DNA of 64,000 nucleotides from Perkinsus olseni (taxonomy: Eukaryota > Perkinsozoa > Perkinsida > Perkinsidae): assembly GCA_013115135.1 (NCBI GenBank), contig JABANP010000217.1, forward strand, positions 18,177 to 82,176, written 5' to 3'. This document shows positions 42,915 through 54,702 of this stretch, piece after piece. The first letter of the stretch is position 1. Each line of letters begins with the position of its first letter. The notes under the pieces are model-generated. The model had not been told where the DNA came from. It saw nothing but the letters and a program-made list of their open reading frames with translations, and did not search any database. Made by a program: the position numbers and the translations under genes.

Positions 42915-43558
42915 ATGCAGGTTCATCGCGTCAAAATCGGCCTCGGTCCAGTTCCTCGCGGACCGAAGGCGACAAGCAAGAGGAAGCTTTGCGCCTGGGA
43001 TGGGTGCCTAAAGCAGGTAAGCAACTGCGACTCAGGTTTGTACTGTAAACTGTTTTCCTTCTTCAGGCTCGCGACGGAAGCTTGCACTGCATCGGCCACG
43101 GCGGTGGTCGTCGGTGCAAGTTTCCAAACTGCACGAAGGGCGCCGTGGGCAGCAGCGATTTTTGCAAGGCCCACGGCGGAGGGAGGAGATGCACTGCGGA
43201 GGGCTGCACCACCGCTGCCCGCCCAGGCCCCCGGCAACTGTGCCAAAAGCACGGCGGTCGGGAGCCTAGGCGGGTTGGTGGTAGAGGTAAGTCTGGGTTG
43301 GCCACCCACAGAGAAGGTATGGTCGATGGGAGGTGGTTAGTCTATTCGGATTTAGACTCGCCTAGCTTTGCGCAGGAGTTGGTGGACATTCCTGCTTCTT
43401 CTTCTCAGGTTAGTGATCTGACGCTGGCGGTCGAAGACGGGAAGGGGGACATGACCATTTGGAGAGTGGACAAGGCTGAGGAAGAAATTGTTTTAAATGC
43501 TCTTGGTGATGGTTTTGTTTTACTTGATATTCCTCCTCAGGTACCGCAAGAAGGTTAG
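42915..43558 (+). CDS. Cys/His zinc-finger protein (WRKY19-like finger repeats)
   Basis: Two exons, 42915-43016 and 43067-43558, joined in phase across a 50-nt intron (CTAAAGCAG/GTAAGC ... TTCAG/GCTCGC). The joined protein has three tandem C-x4-C-x(10-12)-C-x2-H units: KLCAWDGCLKQARDGSLHC-GH, RRCKFPNCTKGAVGSSDFC-AH and RRCTAEGCTTAARPGPRQLC-H, each followed by a GGG turn. This spacing is that of the WRKY19-like zinc finger common in oomycete and other protist proteins, often nuclear. The remaining about 80 residues are acidic and unfamiliar, and an additional intron may lie near 43289 (GAG/GTAAGT). Met 42915 is the nearest suitable start, but the frame is open further 5', so the N-terminus is uncertain. 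Confidence 0.7.
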
Positions 43559-43569
43559 AGCCTCTAACT

Positions 43570-46240
43570 TAGAGGTCGAAGAATGAAGATGTAATTCACG
43601 ATCCGCATGACCGCTGTTGATTATGTATCCTCTGTCCTTGATTGTTGTGTTGTATGAGTCTTGGGGCCGCCCTGATGGGGCCTAGTGGTAGAACGTCTTT
43701 CAAGATCGCCCGCTACAGAAACTTGATTAGAGTGATTCCGAGTAACTCGTGGCCCGAGTCTCGAGCCAAGGTCTCGAGCCTCGAGATCTTAGTGTCGTGT
43801 TATGGTCACCACATGGCGGTAAGCAGTTCCGCCGCGGAACTCCTTACCGCGGATTCCGCGGCGCGGAACTTTCGCGGCACCGCCTGAGAGCGACGCAACA
43901 TTTCCCACCTCACTGTTGACTAAGTCTCAAGTTGAGACTCTCAACTCTAAAGTTTCAAGTTGGCGCCAACACTGACTTCAAGACTTGAAGTTCAAGTTGG
44001 GACCCTCATAGTGAACGCAAGCCATAGTGCAATGTACGACGCACATAGTATTAGATCTCAGTGGTTTCTTTAAGGAACTGTAAAGAACTTCCTTGCAGTT
44101 ACAGCTCCAAAGACTTTTGCAGTTCAGACTCTAAGACTAACATTGAGACTTTCCCTATTCTTCATGGCATGCGTGCCACTAGCAAGATTCCAAGTTTCGG
44201 TACATGTTGCAAATTGCAAAACTCTTGTACGTAGTAGCGCTCGCCCGAAATAGGACCAGATTCCATCTTGACACCCTTGCATTGAACTCTGCGCTTCAAA
44301 TTTGAAAGCTTCAACTTGAAACCTAGTATAGATTTGTTCTGATTGAAGAGTCTGGCTACTTACCATGCTTTACACCCCGCTGAGGAGATGTTGCGTCCGG
44401 CGCTTGTTGCTCACTTGCGTTGTGAAATGGAGCTTTTCACATGCCTACTCATTGTTATTGCCACGGCCCACTTGAGCGTATCGCATGTAAGGGCGATAAG
44501 CTCTGAGGTTGTAATATCCGGCAGTAACGCCTGAGTTGAGTTGAGTAAAAACATAACTGCTTTGCGTGCATGCTGGTGAGCTGGAGCCTTGAAATTGGAA
44601 CATTCCTGAGTTCCAAACTCTCCCGGCGGTATTTTCTCTGGGTCTTGAAGTTCAAGGCTTGAACTTGTCAACGGCATCGTTCAGAGAAGAAGCTCGATAA
44701 GAAGTCGCTGTAGTTGATTATTAATGTCTATTCCACCACAAGTGGAAACCTCGACTGTCCTAACGCTACCATCAGTTCAATGCAGAAGACATATTCTTAG
44801 CTCGGAAGAGGGGAAAAGCTCGATGAGAGGAAGCGGCTCGGGGAGGGGCTCAGTGGCAAAGGTAATAGAAACAGCAACCGCGGGAGGGTTATTATTACAC
44901 ATGCATAACCTCGAACTTGTTCACCTCGAAACGAATCTTCCTCTTCCGCAGGGGAACAAAACAGTTGGTAGAATACGGGTTGAGCGAGCATTGGCGTAAG
45001 CATATTCCCCTCGAAGGGTAACACTGTAAAGTACTTACTTGATCACCCTCCGCTGTACTGTGGTTAATGAGGGTACAGTGGCCTTGGAGGTTTTAAACAA
45101 GCCCTTCTATATCTATCTAGGTGTATCTACATCAACAACATCTATCTAGAGTGATAGATGGTACTCATCAGATTTTACCTGAGCACTAAAGTTGCTTCGA
45201 GAACTGGGTTAACCCCCTAAAGCAATCCTGGAAACTCAGTAGAGGCCTAGTGTGCAACTGGGTGGACTGAAATGCTCATGCGATCTTGGTTGAACTAATT
45301 TCACAATCATGGTCGATTCTAAGCTGGCTTTTGGCGCAGGATATGAATGCCGGGAATGATCTTAGGCTCCCGTATCATCTTGTAGAACAGCCGTTCGATG
45401 GACACCCCTCTCTGTCAAGCTGAGAATAATAACAATAACAACCGCTAGGTGGCGGAATAGGTATCGTGAATGCCGACGCTGAGGAGTTTTGAATGAGTGT
45501 CAAATCTCAGCTCGTTAGGAGAAAAACAACCGTGGGTGACGCAGGCCCATTTGGCCGGGCACATAGGCGATGGGACGGTTCGCGGAAATGAGCGACTCTA
45601 CCTGCATAAGAATCGTCTCTCTCTTTCGCTCAGAGCCAAGCGTCTTCTGACCACCATCAAAGGAACTTGTCAATTCTCACCAATCGCCGTCGAGGATCTC
45701 ACGAACACAGTACGACTAGGGAGAGGGGGCGATGAATCGCTCTTTGCGCTGGAAACATAAGTCTCTTTCTCGAAGTTTCTGAGATTTCAAGTGCGGAAAA
45801 TTCTTTCGAGGAAGCACAAGTTAAATTCAGAAAGTCGAGAAATATTGCTGGAATAGCCTCAACAATAGCCGAAACCCTCAACCGTCGTTCGAGCGTAAAA
45901 TTTCTTCTCCAACTTCAAGTTAGTAATGTCGTCATGGGAGTCAGAATCTTGTTCGCTGTTACACCCTGTGAGTCGTCCCACAACGTGATTGGCCCCCTAT
46001 TCAATAAAGTAATTCTGAAGCTCAGAATCGATTCTGGAATTGATTTTTATTCATTAAACGCGGTTCGAGGATCATAAGCGCTAAACATAGGGGGGGCAAG
46101 CTACAGTCAAGCTCGGGGGGGGGCGTGTCCCCCGGTGGGAATGCCCGTTTTGACGAACTTTATATACAGAGCCAAGACCGTTTCAGAATCGGTTTATTGA
46201 ACGATCCCTGGGCATCGATTATTCGATTATCTCGGCCGTC
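43570..46240. other. No supported gene; AT/palindrome-rich intergenic
   Basis: Frames at 44724-44999 and 45497-45760 (+) are open but show no domain. Short inverted motifs of CAAGTT/AACTTG and CTTGAAG/CTTCAAG recur through 43920-44680. A longer palindrome lies at about 43828-43862 (GCGGTAAG ... CTTACCGC). Confidence 0.3.
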
Positions 46241-46255
46241 GCCACGCTCCGTCCC

Positions 46256-46498
46256 TCAGGTGGAGTTGGAGACGACATTCTCAATCGAGTGCTCCATCGG
46301 CGGTCTCGTCAGATGAGCAGCCGCCTGCAGGAGCTTTGCTGGGATGTCTTTGGTGGCGGGGTGACTGATGAGCTCCTCCTTCTCTGTGTCGAGGGCACCG
46401 AGAATCAAATACATTCCTTCTGCGTTGACTGTATTAAAAGAAATTGGTGAAAGCGATAGAAGAGCATGACGCTGACCTGGTGCAAAGACAAGTGACAC
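46256..46498 (-). CDS. Small hypothetical gene with a 46-nt intron
   Basis: A likely 3'-terminal exon on the minus strand encodes NAEGMYLILGALDTEKEEL then HPATKDIPAKLLQAAAHL and stops near 46257. Just upstream, a 46-nt stretch with good ends (CCAG/GTCAGC ... ATACAG/TC) can be removed in phase to join LVFAP to VNAEGMY. The frame is also open upstream of the apparent ATG at 46498, so more exons may exist. No family is recognised; the composition is that of a soluble helical protein. Confidence 0.35.
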   Translation of the reverse strand: MSLVFAPGQRHALLSLSPISFNTVNAEGMYLILGALDTEKEELISHPATKDIPAKLLQAAAHLTRPPMEHSIENVVSNST

Positions 46499-46699
46499 GG
46501 AATGGTTTAACGGAGCAGCTACGCAGTGATGATGAGGGTCATCCTGAGAATGAAGCGAAGGTGATTGACATAGGGTGAATTGTGGTAATTACGTTCGAGG
46601 TGAATTGATCCGGATACGGAAGCCACTATGTCCTCCTTCCTGTTTTCGCTCAAAGGAATGCCACGGGACAATTAGCGTTTCGCTCTCAGCAATCGCTTG

Positions 46700-48760
46700 G
46701 CGAAATTAGCGAACTTTTGGGCCTTGTGTCTAAGTTTCGGACACTGGGATGCGGGCGTTGGTAGAACTATATTTGTGTTGGCGGGACACTCTGTGGTCGA
46801 GCTGAGCGGAGGACCTTTTGATCAACTGTTGCTTGAATGTGCTCATGCTATCGTTGATAATTACGACGGTCAAAAGTCTTGCGCCCTCAATTCTAACTGG
46901 AAAAAAAGTGAGAAGAGAGTACGGGAGTTTCGGAGAAGCCAATCTCGTTACGCTGTCCGAATCTGTTGTTTTCAACGGGGTTGGGAGCTCGGCGTTACAG
47001 GTGTGGCAGTGCTAGGTCTTGAGATTGCTTCCACTTCGTTGTGGCCGTTTTTGCCCAGTGCTCGAGACTGAGCATCCGAAGGTCGTCAGTTCTATTCCGT
47101 GTAAGTGCGTTTTTGTAGGTTCAGGGGCCCGGTGCCCTCGCCGCCACGGCATCCTCTGTTGATCATCACCGTTCACTAAGGCAGGACTCCGGGAAGATTT
47201 TTATTGACGAGGGCGTCCTCGAGGACACCCTATCGGAATTTCTAGCGACTTTACTGTAATATGACAGGGCGATTCTGACTCATCGCGGATTGCTCGCCGC
47301 CGTTCGGGACGCTCATGAATAGTAGTGGGAGGAGTAGCGAAAGTTGTGGTACTGGTGGTTGAGGGAATAGTAGTAGTCCTCCTTCTCAGTACTGTACGGG
47401 TGGTATTGATATACCCAGTTACCCAGTGTAACATTCGGAATGACTATTACGGAATGACTCGGCGCCTAGCATTCGACTAATTCATTCCCTATAGCTCAAG
47501 AGTCTCTTGCTGTTCTCAGTTTCACTTGCCTCAACACAGAGGAGTACCAGCATGCGAAGGATACGAGTCTGGTAGGGCAGCTGACCCCAGGGGGCAAGTT
47601 GACGCCGAGAGGGAGTAGAACTTTACTCAAACCAAATGCAGCCTGCATCGACCCAGTTATGGTCGCCGGAAGAAGGTCGGTTATCATGTCGGGATGGTGA
47701 TTCTCAGTGCGTTGAGGAAATGCAAGAGAGCAAGAGGCGTCTGATGCTTTGTGATGGCCACGGGTCCTTAGAATGGTCTCGTCCCAGGGCTCGTCATCTT
47801 ACCAGGGCTCGTGTTCTCGCGTGAGAACTGAGCGAAGATACTGGATCAGCGTAAAATGTTGAAGAAGTTAGCGAAGCGATTGCCGGGAGTGACGACTTGC
47901 AAAATTACACGAGAGTAGATGAAAATAATTTTCAATTCTCAAGAAGCAATTCTGTCCATGTGCGGACTGCCACTGTTTTGCAGCTCGCAAGTGACCGCTG
48001 GATGGTTTTCAGGGACGTCAAGACTGGCGCAGACGATGACTACTGGAGAGGGGATGGATGTTCCCATTGCTGTGGGCGGCATGATGCCGATAATGGCGGG
48101 AGGGGTAGGTTATAGGAAACTGTCACGCGTCCCTCGGGGTGGAGTTTCATACGCGTTGGCGAGAGGGAGCCATTTAATTTGTGCATTTATGAAAGGCGGA
48201 GTCTTTGAGTAACGCGAAACGATTCTCATCTGGATCCATCGTGTGCCTTTTTCATATGGGTTATACGATCGCTGGAGGCGCTATCGTGTGGGAAGTGCAG
48301 GACCTGCACGCATGCACGCTGAGATCGGACAGATAGCCAGTATTAGGGCATTTGTTTCGTTGGCAAGAAAATATATTCGTGTTTTTTTCATCGTCTCTGG
48401 AGTTTTTTTGAGTGGAAACGGAATTATACACGTCTGAAATGGTAGATTATACCATCACAAGTGAAACGTTTATCAACCTTTACCAGCCAAACAGAAGATC
48501 GCTTCTACCCTCATCGTCTCTGGAGTTGGCTCGCTACGTGCGCCCGGACGCTGTGCGCCTTCGAGGTGCATGCCTCATACTGTCCTTCGACGCTCGTGAC
48601 ATCCGCTTTTGTAGAGATCGTCTTCAGTTCTCGCCGATCGGAGCAGCAGCAACGACGGCAGGCCATCAGCCGCCGCCGGCAAGACGGTGGAGCATGGGGA
48701 ATATCAGGTATAGGAGCAGATGTATCGTCAAGGAGTGTCTGAAGTCGAATGAGCTTCAGT
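46700..48760. other. Unresolved stretch upstream of the adenylate cyclase
   Basis: Several frames up to 124 codons, none with a recognised domain. Missing 5' exons of the cyclase may lie here. Possible exon-like peptides occur near 48850-48925 (RPFIPWRLRFILGSETSG, followed by a GTGAGT donor). Confidence 0.25.
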
Positions 48761-48772
48761 AGGGAAGGTCGT

Positions 48773-48784
48773 GGGTTCGATCCC
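48773..48784 (+). other. tRNA B-box-like motif
   Basis: GGGTTCGATCCC, a perfect match to the Pol III B-box/T-loop consensus, within GGTCGTGGGTTCGATCCCTT. No full cloverleaf can be drawn around it. It is one of a cluster of such motifs at the cyclase locus. Confidence 0.6.
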
Positions 48785-49458
48785 TTGGCGAGGGTGTTAT
48801 TCGCATCGTAGGTTGTCTGTACTGAGCGATAGAAAGTATCGCCGCATACGGCCATTCATACCGTGGAGGCTGAGATTCATACTTGGATCGGAAACGAGTG
48901 GATCGGCGAAGGCGTGGCGTGAGGTGAGTCTGTGCTTTTGTCGCGCGCCACGAAATTCCTCTAATATTCGACGCGGTATCGGAGACGTCCTCGAACTCCC
49001 AGTTGAATGCAGGAGTCCTGACCGCTCGCCATACGCATTGAAGCTTAGACAAAAGCTTGGTCAATGTAACTGTTGTACCCATCTCCCCTCTCAGTGTGCA
49101 CCTGTCCCACAGTTAACGATAGTTGAAGCCGCCCCCCTTGGCCAGTGCGCGGTGCCAGTACTGGTACATGTCGAACTTCTATCAATATTTATCAGTCAAA
49201 CCTGATTATAATATTCTACCAAACTAGTGGACATTCCGATGTATAAATACTAGCCTCGCCGGAGCGCGGGCCCGTGCGTGTAAAACTTGACAAATGTGAG
49301 TATTTCACGCACGATTATGGCCGCGTAGCATAAAAGTATTGATGGACCCCCAAATTCAATGTTAATCGTAATTGTTAATAGTATGGACCTTCGGCCATGA
49401 GTTTGGGCGGTCAGTGGAAGAATGTTGCCCCAGCCTGATGGTGGCTGCCGTCGGTCAG

Positions 49459-52435
49459 GTTCAGTACACGAAGTTGGAAAGAGAAACGATGTGGAGGGCC
49501 TTTGGGCAGCCGACGCATTGGCTCACGCTGGAGTTTGCTGATGATGCTTCTCTGGAAAAAGGCTTCCAGGTAGGATCGAACCCGGGTCATTCGATTGCTA
49601 GACCTGGCGAAGTACTGGCTTAGCTGTTCTCAGGTGCATTTTGCGGAGAGGGCGCGGAGGTACCCATATTGGTATTTCCTTCTGACAGCCTGTCTAATTG
49701 TCCTCTATTGCTGGCTTCAATATGAAATACTCCGATCGAACCATCCTAGCGTCACCTTCGTCCGTGTCATCATGACCGAGCCGACGGCATTATTCTTCTT
49801 TGCAGCTATCGTGAAACTATCAGTAGGTCTCGGGTTCGATCCCTGCGGATGACATTTCTCCTTCATATTCTCAGATCGAGGTCATCTTCCTGGCGGATTC
49901 TCTCTGGTTCGTTGAGAACTACTTTCCCATTCAACTCCTCCTGGCCGCTCTCTCGGGCAGCGCGGTCCTCTTCTGGATGTACTGGAGCCCCTTGGTAAGA
50001 TTCATGGTGATTTCGGGAAAAGTTGGTATCTGGAGGACCCCGGCATTCCGATAGCTCGTCATTGTCTGCCATGCCTTTTTCGTGGCGCGGTGACGATGCT
50101 TGCCGTCTTTCGTCAGATTCTGAAATACTACATTTGGCCGCTACAAGAAGCTCTCACCTATAGTGTCCTCATGGCCTTCTCAATAGTCCTTTTCAAACTA
50201 AGGTGGGCGTTTTTGCAGCATCGCTCCGCCGATTTTAACCTCGAAACTTTCCCGTTCCTGTTGGGCCAACAGTGTTGGCTTTATGGGTGTGGAGACATTA
50301 CAGGCCACCGGTAGCTACAGAAATCCAGCCTCCTCCGCCATGCCTCTTATAAACGCGTTCACTCGACGATAGTCTCTTTGTGGCGGAGTTTGACGCATCG
50401 CCGTGACGCGACGCGATCCTGCATGGTGTCCCATCCGCGTGCTATCTCTATCGTTCTGGAAAATGTCCATAGAAGGTTATGGCATTGCGATAATAATGGC
50501 TTTCAGGTTCATCCACATTCTCTACCTGAGTATCTACCTCCTGGCCTTCCTTTTCTCAGCGCGTTGGATCGCCTTGGGGACGTATCCTTTCGAGCAGTCT
50601 AGTTTTTTTCACGAACCTCTACGAAGTGTCGCTATCATAGTCGCTCCCACCGCTGTTTTGGCGACGATTCGGTACATGTTTGAACTGCTGGTGAGGAAGG
50701 ATTATGTCCTTTCGATGACTCTTGCGACGGAGTCAGACCGGTCAGAGCGATTGCTCATGAATGTATTGCCAATACCAATCATCCAACAACTCAAAGACAT
50801 ACAAGACGATCAGCTGAGACAAGTACAAGGAGGGCCAACAGAAGGTGGCACTCTACTCACGCGGCAGATGGCGATGGGCTTTGCGGAGGCCTACGACCAA
50901 GTCTCGATTTTGTTTTCTGACGTGGTGGCGTTTACCGCTATTGGATCGAGCATAGAACCGGAGGAACTCGTCCAACTACTGAATGAACTCTTCACGCTGT
51001 TTGACGACATCGCGGAGGAGTGCGGGTTGGAGAAGATAAAAACTATTGGTGATGCGTACATGGCTGCTGCCGGTCTACCACGACACAACCCGATGCATGC
51101 CCATGCTACGGCTAGGATGGGCCTTATGATGATCGAGGTGAGCTACAGTAGTGCTCGTATCGTACTCGAACTGATTTTTTGGTAGTGGTTTTCTCTGCGA
51201 TAACCGTCAATGAGGAATTAGTTCTCAATAGCACCAATCAGAAGTCTGTTCGTTATACTGACGCTGTTAGTAGCTCGCCAATATCAGTTAGCTGATGGAC
51301 TGGAAATTCTCGAGCTTTTTGTGCGTTGAACAAAGGGTGTAATCCATCGCGATGGCTACGTCGCGCGCCACGAAATTCCGCAACCAACCATGCGCCTGGT
51401 TTGCCTCGGTACTATGGAAGCCATGGCGTTTACAGCTCTCGTCATCGTCAGGCCCTGCAGGACCCTTCCAAAGTGGAGGACGGCAACCTCGTGGATCAGC
51501 TCGGTCATCCGCTGAGGATACGAGTTGGTATCCACTCGGGCCACTGCGTTGCTGGTGTGATTGGCCGGAAGAAATTCATTTATGATGTCTGGGGAGACTG
51601 CGTCAACACAGCCTCGAGGTGAGGGAGGCAGATTTAAATGGTCGTGAAAAATGCCGCATGGTGGGATCGAACCCGATACGTAACGGTTCCACCACGACCG
51701 ACTGCACTGAATGGTCATGCGTCCAATGCGCTTCGAAAACTTTTGCGCACTGTGTGATACCAATCTAGTGGCCTCAGCGGAATTCAGTTCCTTCTGGGAA
51801 TTCCCGGGAAAAACCACGTCCGTGCCACCTCAGCACGGTTGTATCGTCTAGCTTTCGTCGTGCTTGAGTAACGCACTGCGGAAAATCTATCTCGACTCTT
51901 GATCAGGATGGAGTCCCACGGCACTGAGATGCGCGTGCACTGCTCGGAGGACACGGCCAATGAGGTGCGAGACAGCTTCGACTTGACCTGTAGAGGCGTG
52001 ATGCAAGTAAAGGGAAAGGGGCTGATGACCACCTACTACATCAATAAGGAGCGCAGAGCGAGCAAGAAGAGGGACTATAGAGGTAGCGCGCGCCCTGCTG
52101 ATCGATTTGGGAGGCCGCTCTCCACGTTAGGCTCTTATGGAGAATCTTTATCACTGTCGCATGCCATGGTATCCGAGGTCGAAGATGGGAGCTCAGGAGA
52201 TGAGGAGATGTCATCTGATGATTCATCTGATGCGAGTGCTGGTGGCCTGTGGGAGAACCACGCTGCGTCAGAAAGGAGCGATCGCATTGCCTCTCTGAAC
52301 GTGGAAGAAATCGGAATTGTTGGTATGACTCGGCGACGGCTTGGTTCGACGCACTCGGACGGCAGCCCGAGGGGGACCTTGTCATCGCCACGACCACCAG
52401 AGAGATCCAGCTTGGGTACAACGGCGAGGCTTTGA
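49459..52435 (+). CDS. Six-TM class III adenylate cyclase (5' exons missing)
   Basis: Makes cAMP at a membrane. Seven in-phase exons: 49459-49569, 49634-49822, 49875-49994, 50117-50202, 50507-51137, 51452-51618 and 51907-52435 (610 codons plus stop). The N-terminal part has [16 protein letters not shown] and about six TM helices (from [15 protein letters not shown] to [14 protein letters not shown]). A linker with [13 protein letters not shown] leads to one catalytic domain: first metal Asp in [13 protein letters not shown]; second in [16 protein letters not shown]; then [25 protein letters not shown], which holds the transition-state Asn and Arg. The Lys of KIKT and the Asp of YDVWG are the adenine-selecting residues of adenylate cyclases; guanylate cyclases have Glu and Cys. 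A Ser/Asp-rich tail of about 120 residues follows. One catalytic domain implies homodimerisation. Three of six introns contain tRNA B-box-like sequence. The real start lies upstream. Confidence 0.88.
49570..49633 (-). other. 64-nt intron carrying an antisense tRNA-like 3' half
   Basis: The intron runs GTAGGATC ... TTCTCAG between two in-phase exons. Its minus strand reads CTAGCAATCGAATGACCC then GGGTTCGATCC, i.e. an anticodon-arm-like stretch directly followed by a T-arm/B-box. Both junctions carry CAGGT, a possible 5-bp duplication of a proto-splice site. Confidence 0.6.
49823..49874 (+). other. 52-nt intron carrying a sense B-box
   Basis: The intron runs GTAGGTCTC then GGGTTCGATCCC (49832-49843), ending TTCTCAG. 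Exons join in phase (KLS to IEVIFLADS). The B-box makes up nearly a quarter of the intron. Confidence 0.6.
51663..51674 (-). other. B-box motif in cyclase intron 51619-51906
   Basis: The minus strand reads TATCGGGTTCGATCCCACC. About 35 nt before it on that strand is GCAGTCGGTCG, loosely like an A-box. It could be a degenerate tRNA or tRNA-derived SINE of about 70 nt (51655-51722), antisense to the host gene. Confidence 0.5.
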
Positions 52436-52469
52436 CCGAAATCGGGTGCATCAAGGGTGCCCTTTGCGG

Positions 52470-52480
52470 TGATCGAACCT
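52470..52480 (-). other. Degenerate B-box just after the cyclase stop codon
   Basis: The minus strand reads AGGTTCGATCA, 35 nt downstream of the cyclase stop codon, presumably in the 3' UTR. Confidence 0.4.
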
Positions 52481-52884
52481 GGGCGTCCCGCATGAACGTT
52501 ATAAATTGACTGATAACAATTGATATTTTGTATGGTAGATTACGGGATTGTAAGTTCTCACGCAAGTTTCATTCTTGCCCAATCCTGTTGTTCTTCGTAA
52601 CCAAGGGAGGATAGTTTGGCGGGTGGGAGGGGAAGATGTATATTTTTTTGCCCTCCCAGATATATTCGTGACTTTCGACGTGACGTGCGGTGTTTCATGA
52701 TGATTGCGACGCGAGCGGAGCTTCCCGTTCCGTGCTTTTTTTGTGCGTCTCTTATTCGAGTAACTTCGTCACAACTATGCTGATTGAACTTGCGAGCCAC
52801 GTGCCATTTGAAAGCTCACGGTTCGTGTATTCTATACAAAATAGAAGATAGTCATCATCCCTGTTTTACGTTCAAGACTGTGTC

Positions 52885-52960
52885 GTAAGGCGTAGTGGAT
52901 GCAACCGAGCGAACACGGAAAGGGCGGGCATGGGTTCGAACCCGTCAGTGCCGAGCTCCA
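52885..52960 (+). other. tRNA-like/SINE-like sequence with perfect B-box
   Basis: AAGGCGTAGTGGATGC ... CGGGCATGGGTTCGAACCCG (B-box 52932-52943). The T-arm can pair but the other arms cannot be drawn convincingly, so it is not called as a functional tRNA. Confidence 0.4.
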
Positions 52961-52999
52961 CTTTTTCGCCACGAAGGCCCAGCGTCTATACAGTGTTAA

Positions 53000-54100
53000 A
53001 TTTACAGCTCTAAACTAGGCAGCGATGAATGGAGAATCCTTGAGTTTGTCGCCTCGAGAAATGCACGCCTCTAAAGACGGGACCCGCCGTTAGAGAACCC
53101 GACTGGTGATCAAGAACATCGTGGTACGAGGAATATATGTTTTTGGTTTATTATCGGCTACCATCAGCGATGGCCTTTAAGAGTAATGATGATAATAGTC
53201 GTCGATTCGGAGACTTCGGGTGGGCGGCGGTCGGGGAGGATGGTACTCGATGTTGGCAACGGTCATCTTTGTTACGAAGATTGTGTTCAGTTCCGTCAAT
53301 GAGGGTGGTAACTCACGACAGTAGAGGGCCATGCTGGTCCTTCTATCCTATCAATAAGCTCCCATCAGGGCAGCTATACGCACCATCTGTGTAGCTTCCA
53401 TGGTTGAATAACCCGTTCGACGTGCCTCTTGGCTTCTGCGGTCAGCGCATGCCCCGAATTAAGTTCATCACGGGTGTGATATCCAGCCATTCATTCAGTG
53501 AAGCCAAGTGATATTTAGCTCATCAGTGGATGACAATCATTTCGGTAGTTCCCGCACAAGCATTCATCTTGCAGTACACTGTTGTTGCTTGTTGCGACAT
53601 GAGGATGCCTGGCTGGCCGAGAGAAGTGGACTGGCTAGCCGTATGCCATGCAGTTGATGCTAGAAGAGACATCTTGCCAACTGTTTTATATTGTTGCCGA
53701 AGCCGACGACCCTTGATGTTGACCAAAACACCTTGTCATCGACTTGGTGGCTTCGGGCTGGATAAGTTACGCAAGGAAGGTGCTTACACTTTCGTTTGCC
53801 GTCCCCTTACTGCGGGAGTGCCGTTTCTAATACCGAGTAGGCTTGTCCACCTTGGGCGGTGGATACCAGCCGCCACACCGGATACGCCGGACTCTGGGCA
53901 GAGGGAAGGGTCCAAAATGGCGACCGGAGGACTAACCGCACTTCGGTCAGTTGGCGCTTTCCCTGCTAGAGAGCTCGAATTTGTAGTTGTCTCTTCCCAA
54001 CCGTTTCACGGTCATCGAGTTAACCTCAGTGCGATGTCCATCTCGATAAGCATTTCTTGTTTTTTGTTTCGCGAGTTGATCTCTACTGTGCTCCCGCCCT
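53000..54100. other. Upstream part of the first F-box/LRR repeat unit
   Basis: No independent gene is supported. The segment 53597-53720 is similar to 57845-57960 and 60720-60790, marking the 5' part of the tandemly repeated unit. Confidence 0.4.
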
Positions 54101-54106
54101 TCATGC

Positions 54107-54180
54107 GATGAACTGGGGCGCGAGTACTGGCTGTTAGCTTGGATAACTCCACAAGTGTCCTTCACAGTGCTTATTGAGTT
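54107..54180 (+). promoter_or_regulatory. Repeated upstream region of F-box/LRR gene A
   Basis: CGATGAACTGGGGCGCGAGT, ACTGGCTGTTAGCTTGGAT, AACTC-ACAAGTGTCCTTCA, then TTACAACTACAACAACA. Nearly identical sequence occurs at 58144-58230 and 61049-61140 before genes B and C. Confidence 0.6.
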
Positions 54181-54702
54181 ACAACTACAACAACAACATC
54201 AACTTGAAACATCCTCGCACAGTGTGAGGATGGTGTGAGCAACACTGACGCAACACTTCGTGGCGGAAGTGTAGCCATGACGTCATCATATGAACTGTGT
54301 TTCAGCATTCGCGTTCTTCTCGTGTTCATTGGGGATTGAAGTGCAAAAAGTGCTGGGGACAACGAAATCGAACATCCCATTTGCGAAGTTGAATTTTCCA
54401 GTGCCGCGAGATTGAAGGTTCCAAGGACCGCTCACGAATATTGGAGGTTCGAATGTGAAATTGAAGTTCCTTATTGCAAAGTTGAAAGTTCCATCGTGTC
54501 GAAATTGAACTTACGAAGGGCCAACATGCGGATTCGAAAGTCCCAACGCGAAATTGAATGTTCCACGTGCGGAATAGATATTCCCGTTTCAGATTCGTAC
54601 ATCCAACTTCGCTCGCCTCTGCGAACTTGATGGTTCCACTGTCGAACTAGATGTTGAAAAGGTGCAGCGTTAGTCATCCTAGTGTAGCTTCTGTGTGCTC
54701 CA

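Noticed and set aside
52885..52960. Functional tRNA gene
   Set aside because: The B-box is perfect but acceptor, D and anticodon stems do not pair; kept only as a tRNA-like or SINE-like sequence.
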